DNA of 64,000 bases from JAFAMS01 sp963715815 (GCA_963715815.1 OY970278.1:3100001-3164000), one strand, 5' to 3'. Shown: positions 8,777 to 16,692, counted from the first letter of the stretch. The notes: generated by a model not told the origin, from the letters alone. Program-made: numbers and translations.

Positions 8777-8925
8777 GCGAAGGCGTTGACGTTGTTGCCG
8801 ACGCCGAGCGACTTCATCAAGATGTCGGCTTGAACGGCTTGGAGATTTTCAACGCCTTTGAGGACCGGTAGCGCGACCGACGACGTTCCACTTGCGGCAA
8901 CAGAGCTGATCGAGCTGATATCCAT
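8773..8925 (-). CDS. Small YjfB-like putative motility protein
   Basis: A 50-residue reading frame starting at ATG 8925 with the sequence pattern MDISSISSVAASG...VQADILMKSLGVGNNVNAFA. It resembles the YjfB family of short (50-70 residue) helical proteins that begin MDI.. and contain an ADILMKSL/ALLKKA-type helix; these are linked to motility by annotation only. It lies convergent to the deacetylase gene with a 4-base overlap and upstream of the LCP gene region. It is too short for many gene finders. Codon composition is coding-like, but no strong Shine-Dalgarno is visible. Confidence 0.6.
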   Translation of the reverse strand: MDISSISSVAASGTSSVALPVLKGVENLQAVQADILMKSLGVGNNVNAFA

Positions 8926-8952
8926 AATGACTCTCGACGTTCGCTCGGGCGC

Positions 8953-8967
8953 GGGGGCCTCCCCCGT
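8953..8967. terminator. GC-rich hairpin between genes
   Basis: CGGGGG-CCT-CCCCCG is a perfect 6-bp stem with a 3-base loop in the 60-base gap after the LCP gene. There is no T-tract, so it may be a weak intrinsic terminator or a structure that protects the 3' end of the LCP transcript. Confidence 0.4.
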
Positions 8968-8985
8968 CCAGGGCCGTGCCGGGGG

Positions 8986-10284
8986 TCACTGTCTGGGTGC
9001 GGCTGTCGCGTAGTCCTTGCCGAGGATGATGGTTACGTCGTGCTGGGTCGCTGCCATGCCCACACCCACATCGGCGAGGACCTGGGCATCGGCCAGGTTC
9101 ATGTCGCGCCGCAGAACGCCGTCGATCCCCGGGGGCGCCGTCGGAGCGAGCCGGATGACCGTCGTCGGGTAGGAGGCGTCGGCTTTGGTGACCGCCGCAA
9201 TTGCGAAGCCTTCTTTGTGGAGCGCGGCCGCAAGGCTCTTGGCTAGGCCCGGGACGCCACTGCCATTCTCGACGCGCAGACGCACTTTACCCGGATCGAA
9301 TTTCGGCTCGAAGAGGTTGGCGACGATCTTGGCTTTGGCAGGCTCGTCCGCGATCAGCATGTCGCCCGCGTAGCCGGTCGCGCGATCGCCGGTAAACGGA
9401 ATCTGCGTCGCGTTCAGATTCGCAAGATTGAAAGAAGCGTACGCGTTCGCCAGGCTGAGCAGCTCTTGCGGTTTGAAATTCGTCACGACGTCGCGTCGCG
9501 TCACGTCGACGAGATCCCGCAGATGGAAAACGTCGTTGAGCTTGTCCTTCTCCAGCTTGGAAAGCACGACGCGGATAACTTGCTGCTGGCGTTTGATCCG
9601 GCACGGATCGCTGCACGCGTCGTGACGGAAGCGCATGTACGATACGGCTTGCTCGCCGTTCATGTGATAGACTTTGCCGCCCGTGAAATGAATGTGAAGG
9701 TGACCCCAGCTATCGTCGTAGTTCATCGTCTCGTCGGGCATAACGTCGACGCCGCCGATCGCATCGACTAAATCCTTTGTGGCGGCGATGCGCAATACCA
9801 TATAGCGGTCGAAATAACGGTTCGGTGCAACTTGCGGCAACCCAAGCCACGAGCCGATGACGTTGTCGGCTTCCGTGATCCCGCCATTCGAATACGCGGC
9901 ATTGATCTTGTTGGCGTGGCCGTCGAAGGTTGCTTCCATGTCGCGCGGGACCGATACGAGGTGAATCTGCGAAGTGCGCAGATCGAGCGCTGCAACCATG
10001 ATCGTGTCACTGCGTCCGTGCGCCGAAGACGGCATGTCGCGGTTCGTGTAATCGTAGTCGACGCCGAGCAGCAGCACCAACAACTCGTTCTTATTGAACA
10101 GCGCTTGCGGCGCGGGCACGGCCAATGTTGCAGCCTGATGCACGAAGCGCGCGACGAGCGCTTCGCGTTCGCGTTCGTCGATTCGCATAATCGCAGTCGT
10201 CAACGCGAGGCCGGCGAGCAGCGCCGCGAAAAATGTTATGCCAAGTACACGAACCTTGGTGTGCTCAGCTAATCCTCTGAACAT
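8986..10284 (-). CDS. LytR-CpsA-Psr (LCP) family cell-wall ligase with LytR_C domain
   Basis: 432 residues. An N-terminal membrane anchor (VRVLGITFFAALLAGLALTTAIM) precedes an extracytoplasmic LCP domain (about 60-300). The domain carries LLLGVDYDY, RSDTIMVAAL, VSVPRD with the phosphate-binding Arg and Asp, NAAYSNGG and YMRFRHDACSDPCRIKRQQQVI with the conserved Arg pair. A LytR_C domain (VRLRVENGSGVPGLAKSLAAALHKEGF) follows. LCP enzymes move undecaprenyl-linked polymers onto peptidoglycan. The ATG at 10284 has no Shine-Dalgarno of its own and directly follows the stop of a 7-codon leader frame, suggesting coupling. Confidence 0.9.
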   Translation of the reverse strand: MFRGLAEHTKVRVLGITFFAALLAGLALTTAIMRIDEREREALVARFVHQAATLAVPAPQALFNKNELLVLLLGVDYDYTNRDMPSSAHGRSDTIMVAALDLRTSQIHLVSVPRDMEATFDGHANKINAAYSNGGITEADNVIGSWLGLPQVAPNRYFDRYMVLRIAATKDLVDAIGGVDVMPDETMNYDDSWGHLHIHFTGGKVYHMNGEQAVSYMRFRHDACSDPCRIKRQQQVIRVVLSKLEKDKLNDVFHLRDLVDVTRRDVVTNFKPQELLSLANAYASFNLANLNATQIPFTGDRATGYAGDMLIADEPAKAKIVANLFEPKFDPGKVRLRVENGSGVPGLAKSLAAALHKEGFAIAAVTKADASYPTTVIRLAPTAPPGIDGVLRRDMNLADAQVLADVGVGMAATQHDVTIILGKDYATAAPRQ

Positions 10285-10308
10285 TCAGTCGCGCGAGTTC
10301 CGGCACAT
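10285..10308 (-). CDS. Seven-codon leader frame before the LCP gene
   Basis: ATG at 10308 opens the frame MCRNSRD and ends in TGA at 10287-10285. The next codon, in the same frame, is the ATG of the LCP gene. The leader has the strongest Shine-Dalgarno seen in the window (AAAGGAGG, 9 bases upstream), whereas the LCP start has none. It may be a leader peptide that feeds ribosomes to the LCP start, or a relic of a longer N-terminus interrupted by TGA. Confidence 0.45.
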   Translation of the reverse strand: MCRNSRD

Positions 10309-10317
10309 GCTAACCGG

Positions 10318-10345
10318 CCTCCTTTAGACCTGGGAGATACCCAGG
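10318..10345 (-). promoter_or_regulatory. Hairpin plus strong Shine-Dalgarno in LCP leader
   Basis: On the minus strand a perfect stem CCTGGG-TATCT-CCCAGG (10345-10329) ends three bases before AAAGGAGG (10325-10318). The Shine-Dalgarno serves the 7-codon leader frame. The hairpin may control access to it, or mark an mRNA 5' end. Confidence 0.5.
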
Positions 10346-10387
10346 AAACACGTTTTTCACCAATGTACATACGATCAGAAACGACGC

Positions 10388-10819
10388 GTGAGGAAAACGA
10401 CGTTTGCCGCAGTCGCGGCGCTGACTCCGCTGCTCTTCTTGCCGCTCTTTAGTGCGGCAGCAACCGAGCACGCCAGTTTTACCAGCGGCAGCATTCGCGA
10501 GACGTTTATCGCGCTGCCCAGCGGGGGCGTCGAATATGACGTCGTTCTGGTCCCAGATATCACCGAGGTGAGAAAGCTTCGCAACGAAGCACGGCGCCGG
10601 ACGCTCGCGTTCGAACACGGACGCTTCGTCGATCCCACCAACCCGCACGGCGACCTTGTACCCGGACTCCGCGAGATGCGGCATCAGTGGGGCAAGCTGC
10701 ACGTCCGCTGTGAGGATCTTCCAAACGGCTCGCGCATCCGGTACATGACGCGCGACCCCGTCATGGTTGAGGCGCTTCATCAGTGGTTCGCCTCGCGCGT
10801 CGTCAATAAGATTCGCTAG
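10388..10819 (+). CDS. Small secreted protein of unknown function
   Basis: 143 residues with a signal peptide (FAAVAALTPLLFLPLFSAAA, cleavage after about residue 25). The mature part has no motif that I can assign. Its end (RIRYMTRDPVMVEALHQWFASRV) resembles small secreted proteins of environmental bacteria that are sometimes mislabelled aspartate carbamoyltransferase; no such catalytic site is visible. It is divergent from the LCP gene, with a 100-base shared upstream region, and overlaps the convergent FkbM gene by 4 bases. Confidence 0.65.
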   Translation: MRKTTFAAVAALTPLLFLPLFSAAATEHASFTSGSIRETFIALPSGGVEYDVVLVPDITEVRKLRNEARRRTLAFEHGRFVDPTNPHGDLVPGLREMRHQWGKLHVRCEDLPNGSRIRYMTRDPVMVEALHQWFASRVVNKIR

Positions 10820-11622
10820 GCGTCTTTGAACGGGTGCTCGCTCGGATCGAGCACTTCGCTAAAGCTCGGTCCTTGCGTCTGGAACGGCGTCTCTTTTGGC
10901 ACGCACAGCATGTTCGTCGTGACGATGTTCGGATACAGGTTCTCTGCGTTCTGTTTGAAATTCGCATCGTTGTAGAGCGGCGTCACATGCCAAAACGCGC
11001 GATAGCCAAGCTCGTACAATAGCTCGATGAGCTCTTGGGAACGATCGATGCGATCGTTCTCGATGTACATTACCGGGCGGAAGCGCGCGATGAACTTGCG
11101 GCCTCCCCGGAGCACGTCGGCCTCCATTCCCTCGACGTCGATTTTCACGAGATCGGCGCTGCGCGCGTCCAGATAGTCATCGAGAACGATGCGCGCGACC
11201 GGCCGGCCTTCCTTGAACTCGGAGACTTCGATCCCGCCGTAGTTTGCTTCTACCGAATAGTCGATCTCGGGAATCAGCACCTCACCATGCGTCGCACCAA
11301 CCGCGGCGTGAATGCAGTCGACGTTCGGCAAATCGTTGAGCGCAATGTTTGCGCATAGCATTTGGAAGATCAAGCGTTGCGGTTCGAATGCGTACACGAA
11401 TCCATTTGCGCTAACGTGTTTCGCGAGCGGGATCGTGTGATCGCCGATATTGGCGCCGAGATCGAAGACCGTACTGCCGGGTGCGCACAGCTGCCGGAGC
11501 AGCTCGAGCTCGTACTCGTGCGCCTCACCGTACGCTTCGAGCGCTTTTCCGATGTAAATGTCGTTCGGATTGTAGAGAAACCGGCCGTAGCGTGTCTGCG
11601 TCAAACGATTGATTTCGCGCAC
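10816..11622 (-). CDS. FkbM-family SAM-dependent methyltransferase
   Basis: A 268-residue class I methyltransferase. SAM-binding motif I is FDLGANIGDHTIPLAKHV (about residues 54-72), followed by VYAFEPQRLIFQMLCANIALN and the FkbM signature DLVKIDVEGMEADVLRGGRKF. FkbM enzymes O-methylate sugars or polyketides. With LCP, deacetylase and glycosidase genes nearby, a role in surface polysaccharide decoration is plausible but not shown. It lies 6 bases downstream of the PilZ gene on the same strand. Confidence 0.85.
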   Translation of the reverse strand: MREINRLTQTRYGRFLYNPNDIYIGKALEAYGEAHEYELELLRQLCAPGSTVFDLGANIGDHTIPLAKHVSANGFVYAFEPQRLIFQMLCANIALNDLPNVDCIHAAVGATHGEVLIPEIDYSVEANYGGIEVSEFKEGRPVARIVLDDYLDARSADLVKIDVEGMEADVLRGGRKFIARFRPVMYIENDRIDRSQELIELLYELGYRAFWHVTPLYNDANFKQNAENLYPNIVTTNMLCVPKETPFQTQGPSFSEVLDPSEHPFKDA

Positions 11623-11628
11623 GCCGGG

Positions 11629-12285
11629 TCAGTTCAGAACGATTATTTCTTTGCCGCTATCGTCGAACATGAAGCGCGTCGAAAAGCGCTCTTCCTTCTT
11701 CCCCTCAGTCAATTTCGAATGGATCGTAAGACGGTGCATGTTCTTGCCGCGCCACGGCGCAACGCCGCCGTACTCGAACTGAACCAACGGGTGAGGCTTA
11801 TCTTCCAGCGGCGCGAGACGATGGCGTTTGACGAGCTCCGCAAAGAGCTTGTGTTGAAACGCCTGCGGTAGCATACGCGCGACGTCGTCCGTCTTGACCT
11901 TGACGGTCTCGAGCTCTTCCTGAGCCTTGTTTTTCACCTCGACCTTTTCGCCGGAGATGAAACGCACCACAATGTCCCAATCGTCGGCGCCGATGCCGAC
12001 GAACTTCAATCCGTAGCACTCGACCGCTTTTCCGTTGTGGTTGACCTTGCTGTGCCAGACCGGAATGCAGCGCATGTTGACGACACGCGTATCGAGCGTG
12101 GCGCGCACGCTGTATTGCTGATCGCCCGTCTCCTCTTGCGTGAGAATACACATTCCCTCATCGCTGAGGTCGACGCCGATCGCGGGCCGCCAAGTCTCGC
12201 CGTCGAGGCTATACGCGGCTTTGTAGCCTTTCTTGACGCGCTCGTGCTCGCGACGATTCGGGTCCTTACCCCCGAATAGCCCCAT
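11629..12285 (-). CDS. PilZ-domain protein with conserved C-terminal domain
   Basis: 218 residues from ATG 12285. The frame is open further upstream, but the added residues look like non-coding shadow and would abut the divergent gene. The PilZ c-di-GMP motif is intact: REHER (RxxxR) near residue 13 and DLSDEG (DxSxxG) near residue 38. The second half (LPQAFQHKLFAELVKRHRL, FEYGGV, MHRLTIHSKL) is shared with the PilZ protein at 19744-20394, so the two are paralogues with a common extra domain. Likely a c-di-GMP effector, perhaps for motility or polysaccharide export. Confidence 0.85.
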   Translation of the reverse strand: MGLFGGKDPNRREHERVKKGYKAAYSLDGETWRPAIGVDLSDEGMCILTQEETGDQQYSVRATLDTRVVNMRCIPVWHSKVNHNGKAVECYGLKFVGIGADDWDIVVRFISGEKVEVKNKAQEELETVKVKTDDVARMLPQAFQHKLFAELVKRHRLAPLEDKPHPLVQFEYGGVAPWRGKNMHRLTIHSKLTEGKKEERFSTRFMFDDSGKEIIVLN

Positions 12286-12393
12286 CAAGTTTGAAAGCAC
12301 AAGCAACCTACTCTCATAAGCGGAACCCGCCGCTGAAGAGTACGACTCCCTTGCAGAGTTTTCCGCTGGGCGCTTGGTGGGAAAGGATCCCAC

Positions 12394-12783
12394 ATGCGTC
12401 CGCTATTCGTTGCACTTTTCTCATTTGCGCTGCTTCTCGGAGCACTCGGCCTGGTCGGCACTCGAGCCGTAGCCCAAATGCCGCCGGCGACGGCACCGCC
12501 CGTCGCGTCGATAATCACTCCCAACACCGCGGTTGAAGGCACCCTGACGTCGGTCGGCAGTTCCGGGGCGGTGCTCCAAGCACCGAGCGGGCAGAGCGTG
12601 CAGCTCGCGTTTCATCCGCGCGGCTACCTCCTCGTCGACCCTAGCCCGCAGGCGCTCTCGAGCGGCATGCGCGTCTTCGCAATCGGCTTCCCGCGGAGCG
12701 ACGGAACGATCGACGTGGGTGAAATCGACGTGCTCGTCCCGAGCAACTTGTTGTCAGGAACGCCGGCACCGGCTCCAACCTAG
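12394..12783 (+). CDS. Small secreted beta-rich protein
   Basis: 129 residues. A signal peptide (LFVALFSFALLLGALGLVGTRAVA) is followed by a Pro/Ala linker and a domain of about 75 residues with strands such as VEGTLTSVGSSGAVLQAPSGQSVQLAFHP, reminiscent of DUF5666-type OB-like modules. No catalytic residues are apparent. The gene is divergent from the PilZ gene and overlaps the convergent methyltransferase gene by 4 bases. Confidence 0.65.
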   Translation: MRPLFVALFSFALLLGALGLVGTRAVAQMPPATAPPVASIITPNTAVEGTLTSVGSSGAVLQAPSGQSVQLAFHPRGYLLVDPSPQALSSGMRVFAIGFPRSDGTIDVGEIDVLVPSNLLSGTPAPAPT

Positions 12784-13388
12784 GCTCTTCTGAAGATTGC
12801 CGCGTAGCTTAGCTCGCGCTCTAGCTCGAACGCGCCGGTCGCTTCGATCGCCTCGCGTTCGACCGGCGTGTGATAGAGCAGCGTGATCTCACGGGGTTGC
12901 GCGAGCAAACGTTCGAGCACGATCGACAGGATGTTGGCGCGGAACGGATTGTAGAGATATAGCGCCAGTTTGCCGCGCGGAAACTTGTACTCCGCCGCAT
13001 CGACGCGGGTCAGGCGAATGTCGTGGCATTGCAACGCATCTTTGTCGAAGCGGGCGAGGTTCTCGCGCGCGACTTCGTGCAGCGCCCCGGAGATCTCGAT
13101 CCCTGCGACCATCTTGAACGGCCGGCGCGCGGCGAGCAAGACGACACGCCCCATCCCCGATCCAACGTCGACGAACGTTGTCGACTCGAGCGGCTCCGGT
13201 ATTGCATCGAGCAGCGCTTCGGCTTCGCGAATCGGCGTCGGCTCGTAGTGCGTCGCAAATTCGAGACTCGGCCCGATCGCTTCGGGATCGAGCGTGCTTA
13301 GAAAAATCAGCGCTTCGGTCGTGACATGATGTTCGGCGTCGAAGCGTTGGCCGGCGCGACGGCCGCTCGTGCGGAAACGGGCGTTAAC
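12780..13388 (-). CDS. Class I SAM-dependent methyltransferase
   Basis: The SAM-binding motif is FVDVGSGMGRVVLLAARR, followed by MVAGIEISGALHEVARENL. The segment LALYLYNPF stands at the usual motif IV position. The conserved family start (RFDAEHHVTTEALIFLSTLDPEAIG) begins shortly after position 13388. No ATG, GTG or TTG occurs in frame between there and an ATG at 13475, which lies 90 bases inside the upstream C-N hydrolase gene. The frame instead passes the hydrolase stop as GTTAA, so GTT at 13388 is a possible start. The start is uncertain; the function is moderately certain and the substrate unknown. Confidence 0.7.
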   Translation of the reverse strand, partial: VNARFRTSGRRAGQRFDAEHHVTTEALIFLSTLDPEAIGPSLEFATHYEPTPIREAEALLDAIPEPLESTTFVDVGSGMGRVVLLAARRPFKMVAGIEISGALHEVARENLARFDKDALQCHDIRLTRVDAAEYKFPRGKLALYLYNPFRANILSIVLERLLAQPREITLLYHTPVEREAIEATGAFELERELSYAAIFRRA

Positions 13389-14238
13389 GAGTCCGGCTCG
13401 CGGTCTCTGCAGGCAAGAACTTCCGATACATTTCCGGCCGCTGCCACTGCGTGAGCAAACCAGCCTTCGATGCATAGACGGTACCGGAAGCGACGCCGTC
13501 GACATCTGCGCGCATCGCGCGCACGCGCTCGAGATCGATGTCAACGAGAAATTCGCCCGGCTCCGTCGATTCGAAGATGATTTCTTCGGGGGTGGCGACG
13601 AGCGCGAGTCCGCGTTCCGATCGATTCCACATGTTCTGCGTACTTATGACGATCGCTATGTTCTCGATTGCCCGCGCCCACAAGAGCGTGCGCCACGTCG
13701 ACCAAAGCTTGCGTTTATCGGTGCCGGCAGGCATGAACAAGACTTCGGCGCCGCGCATCGCGAGCGCGCGCGCGACTTCCGGAACGTACACTTCACTGCA
13801 CATCGCTTGCCCGAACACTCCGTGCTCCGTCGGTACAACCGTGTAATCATCGTCGGCGGCGACGTACTGAAATTCCCAATCTTTGCCGCCGGTGTAGAGC
13901 CACGGCCCCGGCGGATGCGTGCGCCGGTACACGTGCGTCGTACCATCCGACAAGGCGAGAACAAGCGTGTTGTACGCGGTTCCGGCCGATTCATCAATCG
14001 ATTCGAGCGTACCGAATTCAACGCACACGCCATGTTCTTTCGCGGCTGCGGCCATAGCTTGCGTCGGATCGAAGTGCGCCGGCATACGCCACGGTCCGGG
14101 ATACGTCTCCGGGAACATCACGACGTGCGCACCTTGCTTCGCAAGACGCGCAATCGCGGCAAGCGCGTCCGCAACGTTACGTTCGTCCTCCGGCGGATGA
14201 TGCGCGATCGGTTGCACGAGACCCAGCGTGAAGCTCAT
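13384..14238 (-). CDS. Carbon-nitrogen hydrolase family protein (nitrilase superfamily) with altered Lys
   Basis: 284 residues with the nitrilase fold: VVMFPETYPGPW supplies the catalytic Glu and GQAMCSEVYVPEVAR the catalytic Cys. The third catalytic position, normally Lys in a YRKTHL-type motif, reads VYRRTHPPGP, so Arg replaces Lys. This may change or abolish amidase activity, although Arg is chemically close. Relatives hydrolyse amides, nitriles or carbamoyl groups. The substrate cannot be assigned. It is divergent from the AIM24-like gene by 39 bases, with the methyltransferase downstream and overlapping. Confidence 0.8.
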   Translation of the reverse strand: MSFTLGLVQPIAHHPPEDERNVADALAAIARLAKQGAHVVMFPETYPGPWRMPAHFDPTQAMAAAAKEHGVCVEFGTLESIDESAGTAYNTLVLALSDGTTHVYRRTHPPGPWLYTGGKDWEFQYVAADDDYTVVPTEHGVFGQAMCSEVYVPEVARALAMRGAEVLFMPAGTDKRKLWSTWRTLLWARAIENIAIVISTQNMWNRSERGLALVATPEEIIFESTEPGEFLVDIDLERVRAMRADVDGVASGTVYASKAGLLTQWQRPEMYRKFLPAETASRTR

Positions 14239-14277
14239 GGAGAAGATATTCGTTCAACCCATTGAATCACCGCCCGC

Positions 14278-15045
14278 ATGAAGTCGAAGATCACGGGTGA
14301 TACGCTTCCGGTTCTCGAGATCGGCCTCGAGCTTGGCGACATGGTTATCGCGGAGCCCGGTGAGTTTTCTTGGATGACGCAAAACGTCGTCTTGAACACG
14401 ACGCCGATGACGGCGGGCGCTAAGGGATTGTTCGGCGTGCTCGGGCGCGCGCTATCGGGCGGCGGGCTGTTCATGACGGAGTACAGCGCGCAAGGCGGCC
14501 CCGGCTTGATCGCTTTCGCAGCCAAAGTTCCCGGCCACATTTTGGAGCTGCAAGTGCAGCCCGGGCGCGGCTACATGATTCACCGTCATGGATTCTTATG
14601 CGCAACTAACGGCCTCGAGCTCACGATGGGTTTTCAACGCTCGCTCGGCGCGGGGATATTTGGCGGCAACGGATTCGTTCTACAACGGCTCGGCGGCGCG
14701 TGCACGGCGTGGGTTGAACTCGGCGGCGCGATCGTCACCTACGATCTGGCGCCGGGCGAAACGCTGCAAGTTCACCCCGGCCACGTCGGGATGTTCGAAG
14801 AAAGCGTGAGCTTCGACGTTACGCTCTTGCCCGGAATTCGCAATATCTTTTTCGGCGGCGACGGCCTGTTCGTCGCACGTCTCACCGGCCCCGGAAAAGT
14901 TTGGCTGCAATCATTGACGCTCCCGAATCTCGCGCACGCGCTCGCGCCCTACATCGGCGGTGAAGCTCAGACGTCAGGTTCGATTCAAAGTGGTATCGCC
15001 GGCGGAATTGCCGGCAGTGTTCTCCGCGACTTTTTCGGCCGCTGA
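14278..15045 (+). CDS. AIM24 / TIGR00266-family protein
   Basis: 255 residues. It shows the AIM24 pattern: VLEIGLELGDMVIAEPGEFSWMTQNV, a Gly-rich centre (GLFGVLGRALSGGGLFMTEY) and LELQVQPGRGYMIHRHGFL. Bacterial members are beta-rich proteins of unknown biochemical role; the mitochondrial namesake affects inner-membrane architecture. The C-terminus ends in a Gly-rich hydrophobic stretch (GIAGGIAGSVLRDFFGR) that may contact membrane. It appears to be a single-gene unit. Confidence 0.85.
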   Translation: MKSKITGDTLPVLEIGLELGDMVIAEPGEFSWMTQNVVLNTTPMTAGAKGLFGVLGRALSGGGLFMTEYSAQGGPGLIAFAAKVPGHILELQVQPGRGYMIHRHGFLCATNGLELTMGFQRSLGAGIFGGNGFVLQRLGGACTAWVELGGAIVTYDLAPGETLQVHPGHVGMFEESVSFDVTLLPGIRNIFFGGDGLFVARLTGPGKVWLQSLTLPNLAHALAPYIGGEAQTSGSIQSGIAGGIAGSVLRDFFGR

Positions 15046-15176
15046 ACGATCCATCAAGCTCTACCTTATATTGAAGACGAATCGCCGCTGCCGTGGCTGC
15101 ACCGATCTTTCGCTCGATACGACCCGGCTTCTGGCCCGAGCCGCCCTCCGTCAAGCCGTATAACTGGGGTGTCTTT

Positions 15177-15184
15177 ACACGTGT
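15177..15184. promoter_or_regulatory. Possible operator upstream of antitoxin-like gene
   Basis: ACACGTGT is a perfect 8-base palindrome 13 bases before the ATG at 15198, and GTGT-CTTT-ACAC overlaps it. Antitoxins of the Xre/MbcA/ParS group usually repress their own gene through short palindromes placed like this. Confidence 0.4.
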
Positions 15185-15197
15185 GATTTGATGTGCT

Positions 15198-15587
15198 ATG
15201 TACCTAGCTGTGAAGGATGCTGTTCGGGGTGATATCAACGCCCATGAGCACGCGATGGAGATCCCGATCGAAGAAGTCGTCCGGGAACTCGTCGCCCTGC
15301 TCGGTGCGACCACCGTTGCCGTCATCGGCGGGGTGAAAGAGACGCGTGCCGTTACGCAGTGGTTGAACGGCCGGGCCCCTCAACGCCCGCACGTTTTGCG
15401 CTTTTCTCTGCAGCTCGGCTCGATGATCGCGAGCCACGCCAATCGCGAGATAGCACGCGCTTGGTTCCACGGTTCGAACCCGCAGCTCGGCGACGCCATC
15501 CCGATGATGCTCCTGCGGGACGGCGAGCTAGGCGATATACAGGGCCCTCTGCTTACGGCGGCCCGTTCATTCGCAGCCCGGCCGTGA
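15198..15587 (+). CDS. Orphan Xre/MbcA/ParS-type (DUF2384) antitoxin-like protein
   Basis: 129 residues. The first part is an HTH-like segment (VRELVALLGATTVAVIGGVKETRAVTQWLNG). The C-terminus has the toxin-binding-domain pattern EIARAWFHGSNPQLGDAIPMMLLRDG. This domain normally neutralises a RES-domain NAD-degrading toxin encoded immediately downstream. Here the next gene is a STAS protein and no RES gene is visible anywhere in the window. It may be an orphan antitoxin or a regulator that has taken on a new role. A palindrome precedes it. Confidence 0.7.
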   Translation: MYLAVKDAVRGDINAHEHAMEIPIEEVVRELVALLGATTVAVIGGVKETRAVTQWLNGRAPQRPHVLRFSLQLGSMIASHANREIARAWFHGSNPQLGDAIPMMLLRDGELGDIQGPLLTAARSFAARP

Positions 15588-15623
15588 GCACACGCAAGAC
15601 GGTATCTTGCTTCCCCAGCGCAG

Positions 15624-15995
15624 ATGCGTCAGGATGATGACGTGGTAAATCGCCTCAAGCACTCTACTTCGCCACTCGTCATAATTCGTGAGACTCTGCC
15701 GAACGCAGAGATACTGCACGTCTTCGGTGACGCCGATATCGCAACGGCCCCCGAGCTCGAGACCTCGATCAACGAAATCGATTCATCTCTTCCGCTGGTG
15801 ATCGATCTCTCAGAATGCCGGTTCATCGATACGACCGCAATCTCAGTGCTGATTCGATCGTTCAAGCGCCTTGGCAACCTATTCCGAATCGTCGTCACGC
15901 CTCAAAGTCACGTGGAGCGCGTTCTCACGATCACGCACTTGCCGGCAATCATGTCGGTTACGGTTAGCGTCGAAGAGTCTCTCGCAGTCGCTTAG
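15624..15995 (+). CDS. STAS-domain protein (anti-sigma factor antagonist-like)
   Basis: 123 residues forming one STAS domain: EILHVFGDADIATAPELETSI, then LVIDLSECRFIDTTAISVLIRSFKR. In SpoIIAA-type antagonists the Ser after FID is phosphorylated by an anti-sigma kinase. Here that position reads IDTTA, so Thr would be the acceptor. No cognate kinase or sigma factor is nearby. The downstream hydrolase-like frame opens at this gene's TAG stop. Confidence 0.8.
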   Translation: MRQDDDVVNRLKHSTSPLVIIRETLPNAEILHVFGDADIATAPELETSINEIDSSLPLVIDLSECRFIDTTAISVLIRSFKRLGNLFRIVVTPQSHVERVLTITHLPAIMSVTVSVEESLAVA

Positions 15996-16692
15996 ACTTC
16001 TCGTCGCGGCGGTTTCTCTCGTCGCGCTCGTCGGGCTCGCTGCACCTGCAATCGCAGCTGATGCTGACGTAATCGCGCTCTCCAATGGACGGCATCTCGT
16101 CGTCGTCCAACCCGACGTTCCGCCCGCAAAAGGCATCGTATTGCTCATTCCGGGTGGATCGACGCTTTTGAGGCTCGGTCCGAAAGGCCAAACGAATTCT
16201 TCGAACTTCGTAATTCGAACGCGTCCGCTCTTGCTTGCGAACGGCTACGCAATCGCCTACATGGATAATCCGGCCGACCTAAGCGACGCGATCGGGCGTT
16301 TGCGCGCAATTGCGAAGCCGGTCGTGATCTTGAGTACGAGTCGCGGGACGATCGTCGCGGGCTCGAACGCAGCTCGGCTCGGCGCCAACGGTCCGGATCT
16401 GCTGATCCTTACGTCGCCCGTCACCGTCGGAAACGATTCGCTGGCGCGCGTCGACGTTCACTCGATCACCATTCCCGCACTCGTCGTCACGAACGACGAC
16501 GACACGTGCCGCGTGTCGCCGCCCAGCGGTGCACGCGCGCTCGCGGAACGCCTTGGTTCCGCAACGATCTTGCATTTCTCCAGCTCGCAGCTCAACGGTG
16601 ATGTCTGCGAGCCGCTTTCACCGCACGGGTACTTCGGAATCGAACCCGACGTGCTGCACCAAATCATCAACTGGATCGAATCCCCGCGCTAA
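15991..16692 (+). CDS. Exported alpha/beta-hydrolase-like protein
   Basis: Signal peptide RLLVAAVSLVALVGLAAPAIAA, then an alpha/beta-hydrolase-like fold with GIVLLIPGGSTLL (oxyanion region), VVILSTSRGTIVAG as a degenerate nucleophile elbow, and a late HGYFG His candidate. No ATG, GTG or TTG stands directly before the signal peptide. The only standard start in frame is TTG 15871, deep inside the STAS gene, and would add about 40 Ser/Arg-rich residues. The frame crosses the STAS stop as CTTAG, so CTT at 15991 is a candidate start giving MRLLVAA.... The start is uncertain. Confidence 0.65.
   Translation, partial: LRLLVAAVSLVALVGLAAPAIAADADVIALSNGRHLVVVQPDVPPAKGIVLLIPGGSTLLRLGPKGQTNSSNFVIRTRPLLLANGYAIAYMDNPADLSDAIGRLRAIAKPVVILSTSRGTIVAGSNAARLGANGPDLLILTSPVTVGNDSLARVDVHSITIPALVVTNDDDTCRVSPPSGARALAERLGSATILHFSSSQLNGDVCEPLSPHGYFGIEPDVLHQIINWIESPR

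Noticed and set aside
10285..10287. TGA as a recoded (sense) codon joining the leader to LCP
   Set aside because: TGA is used as a normal stop by many genes in this window, and no selenocysteine-type hairpin follows; kept only as a leader-peptide idea.
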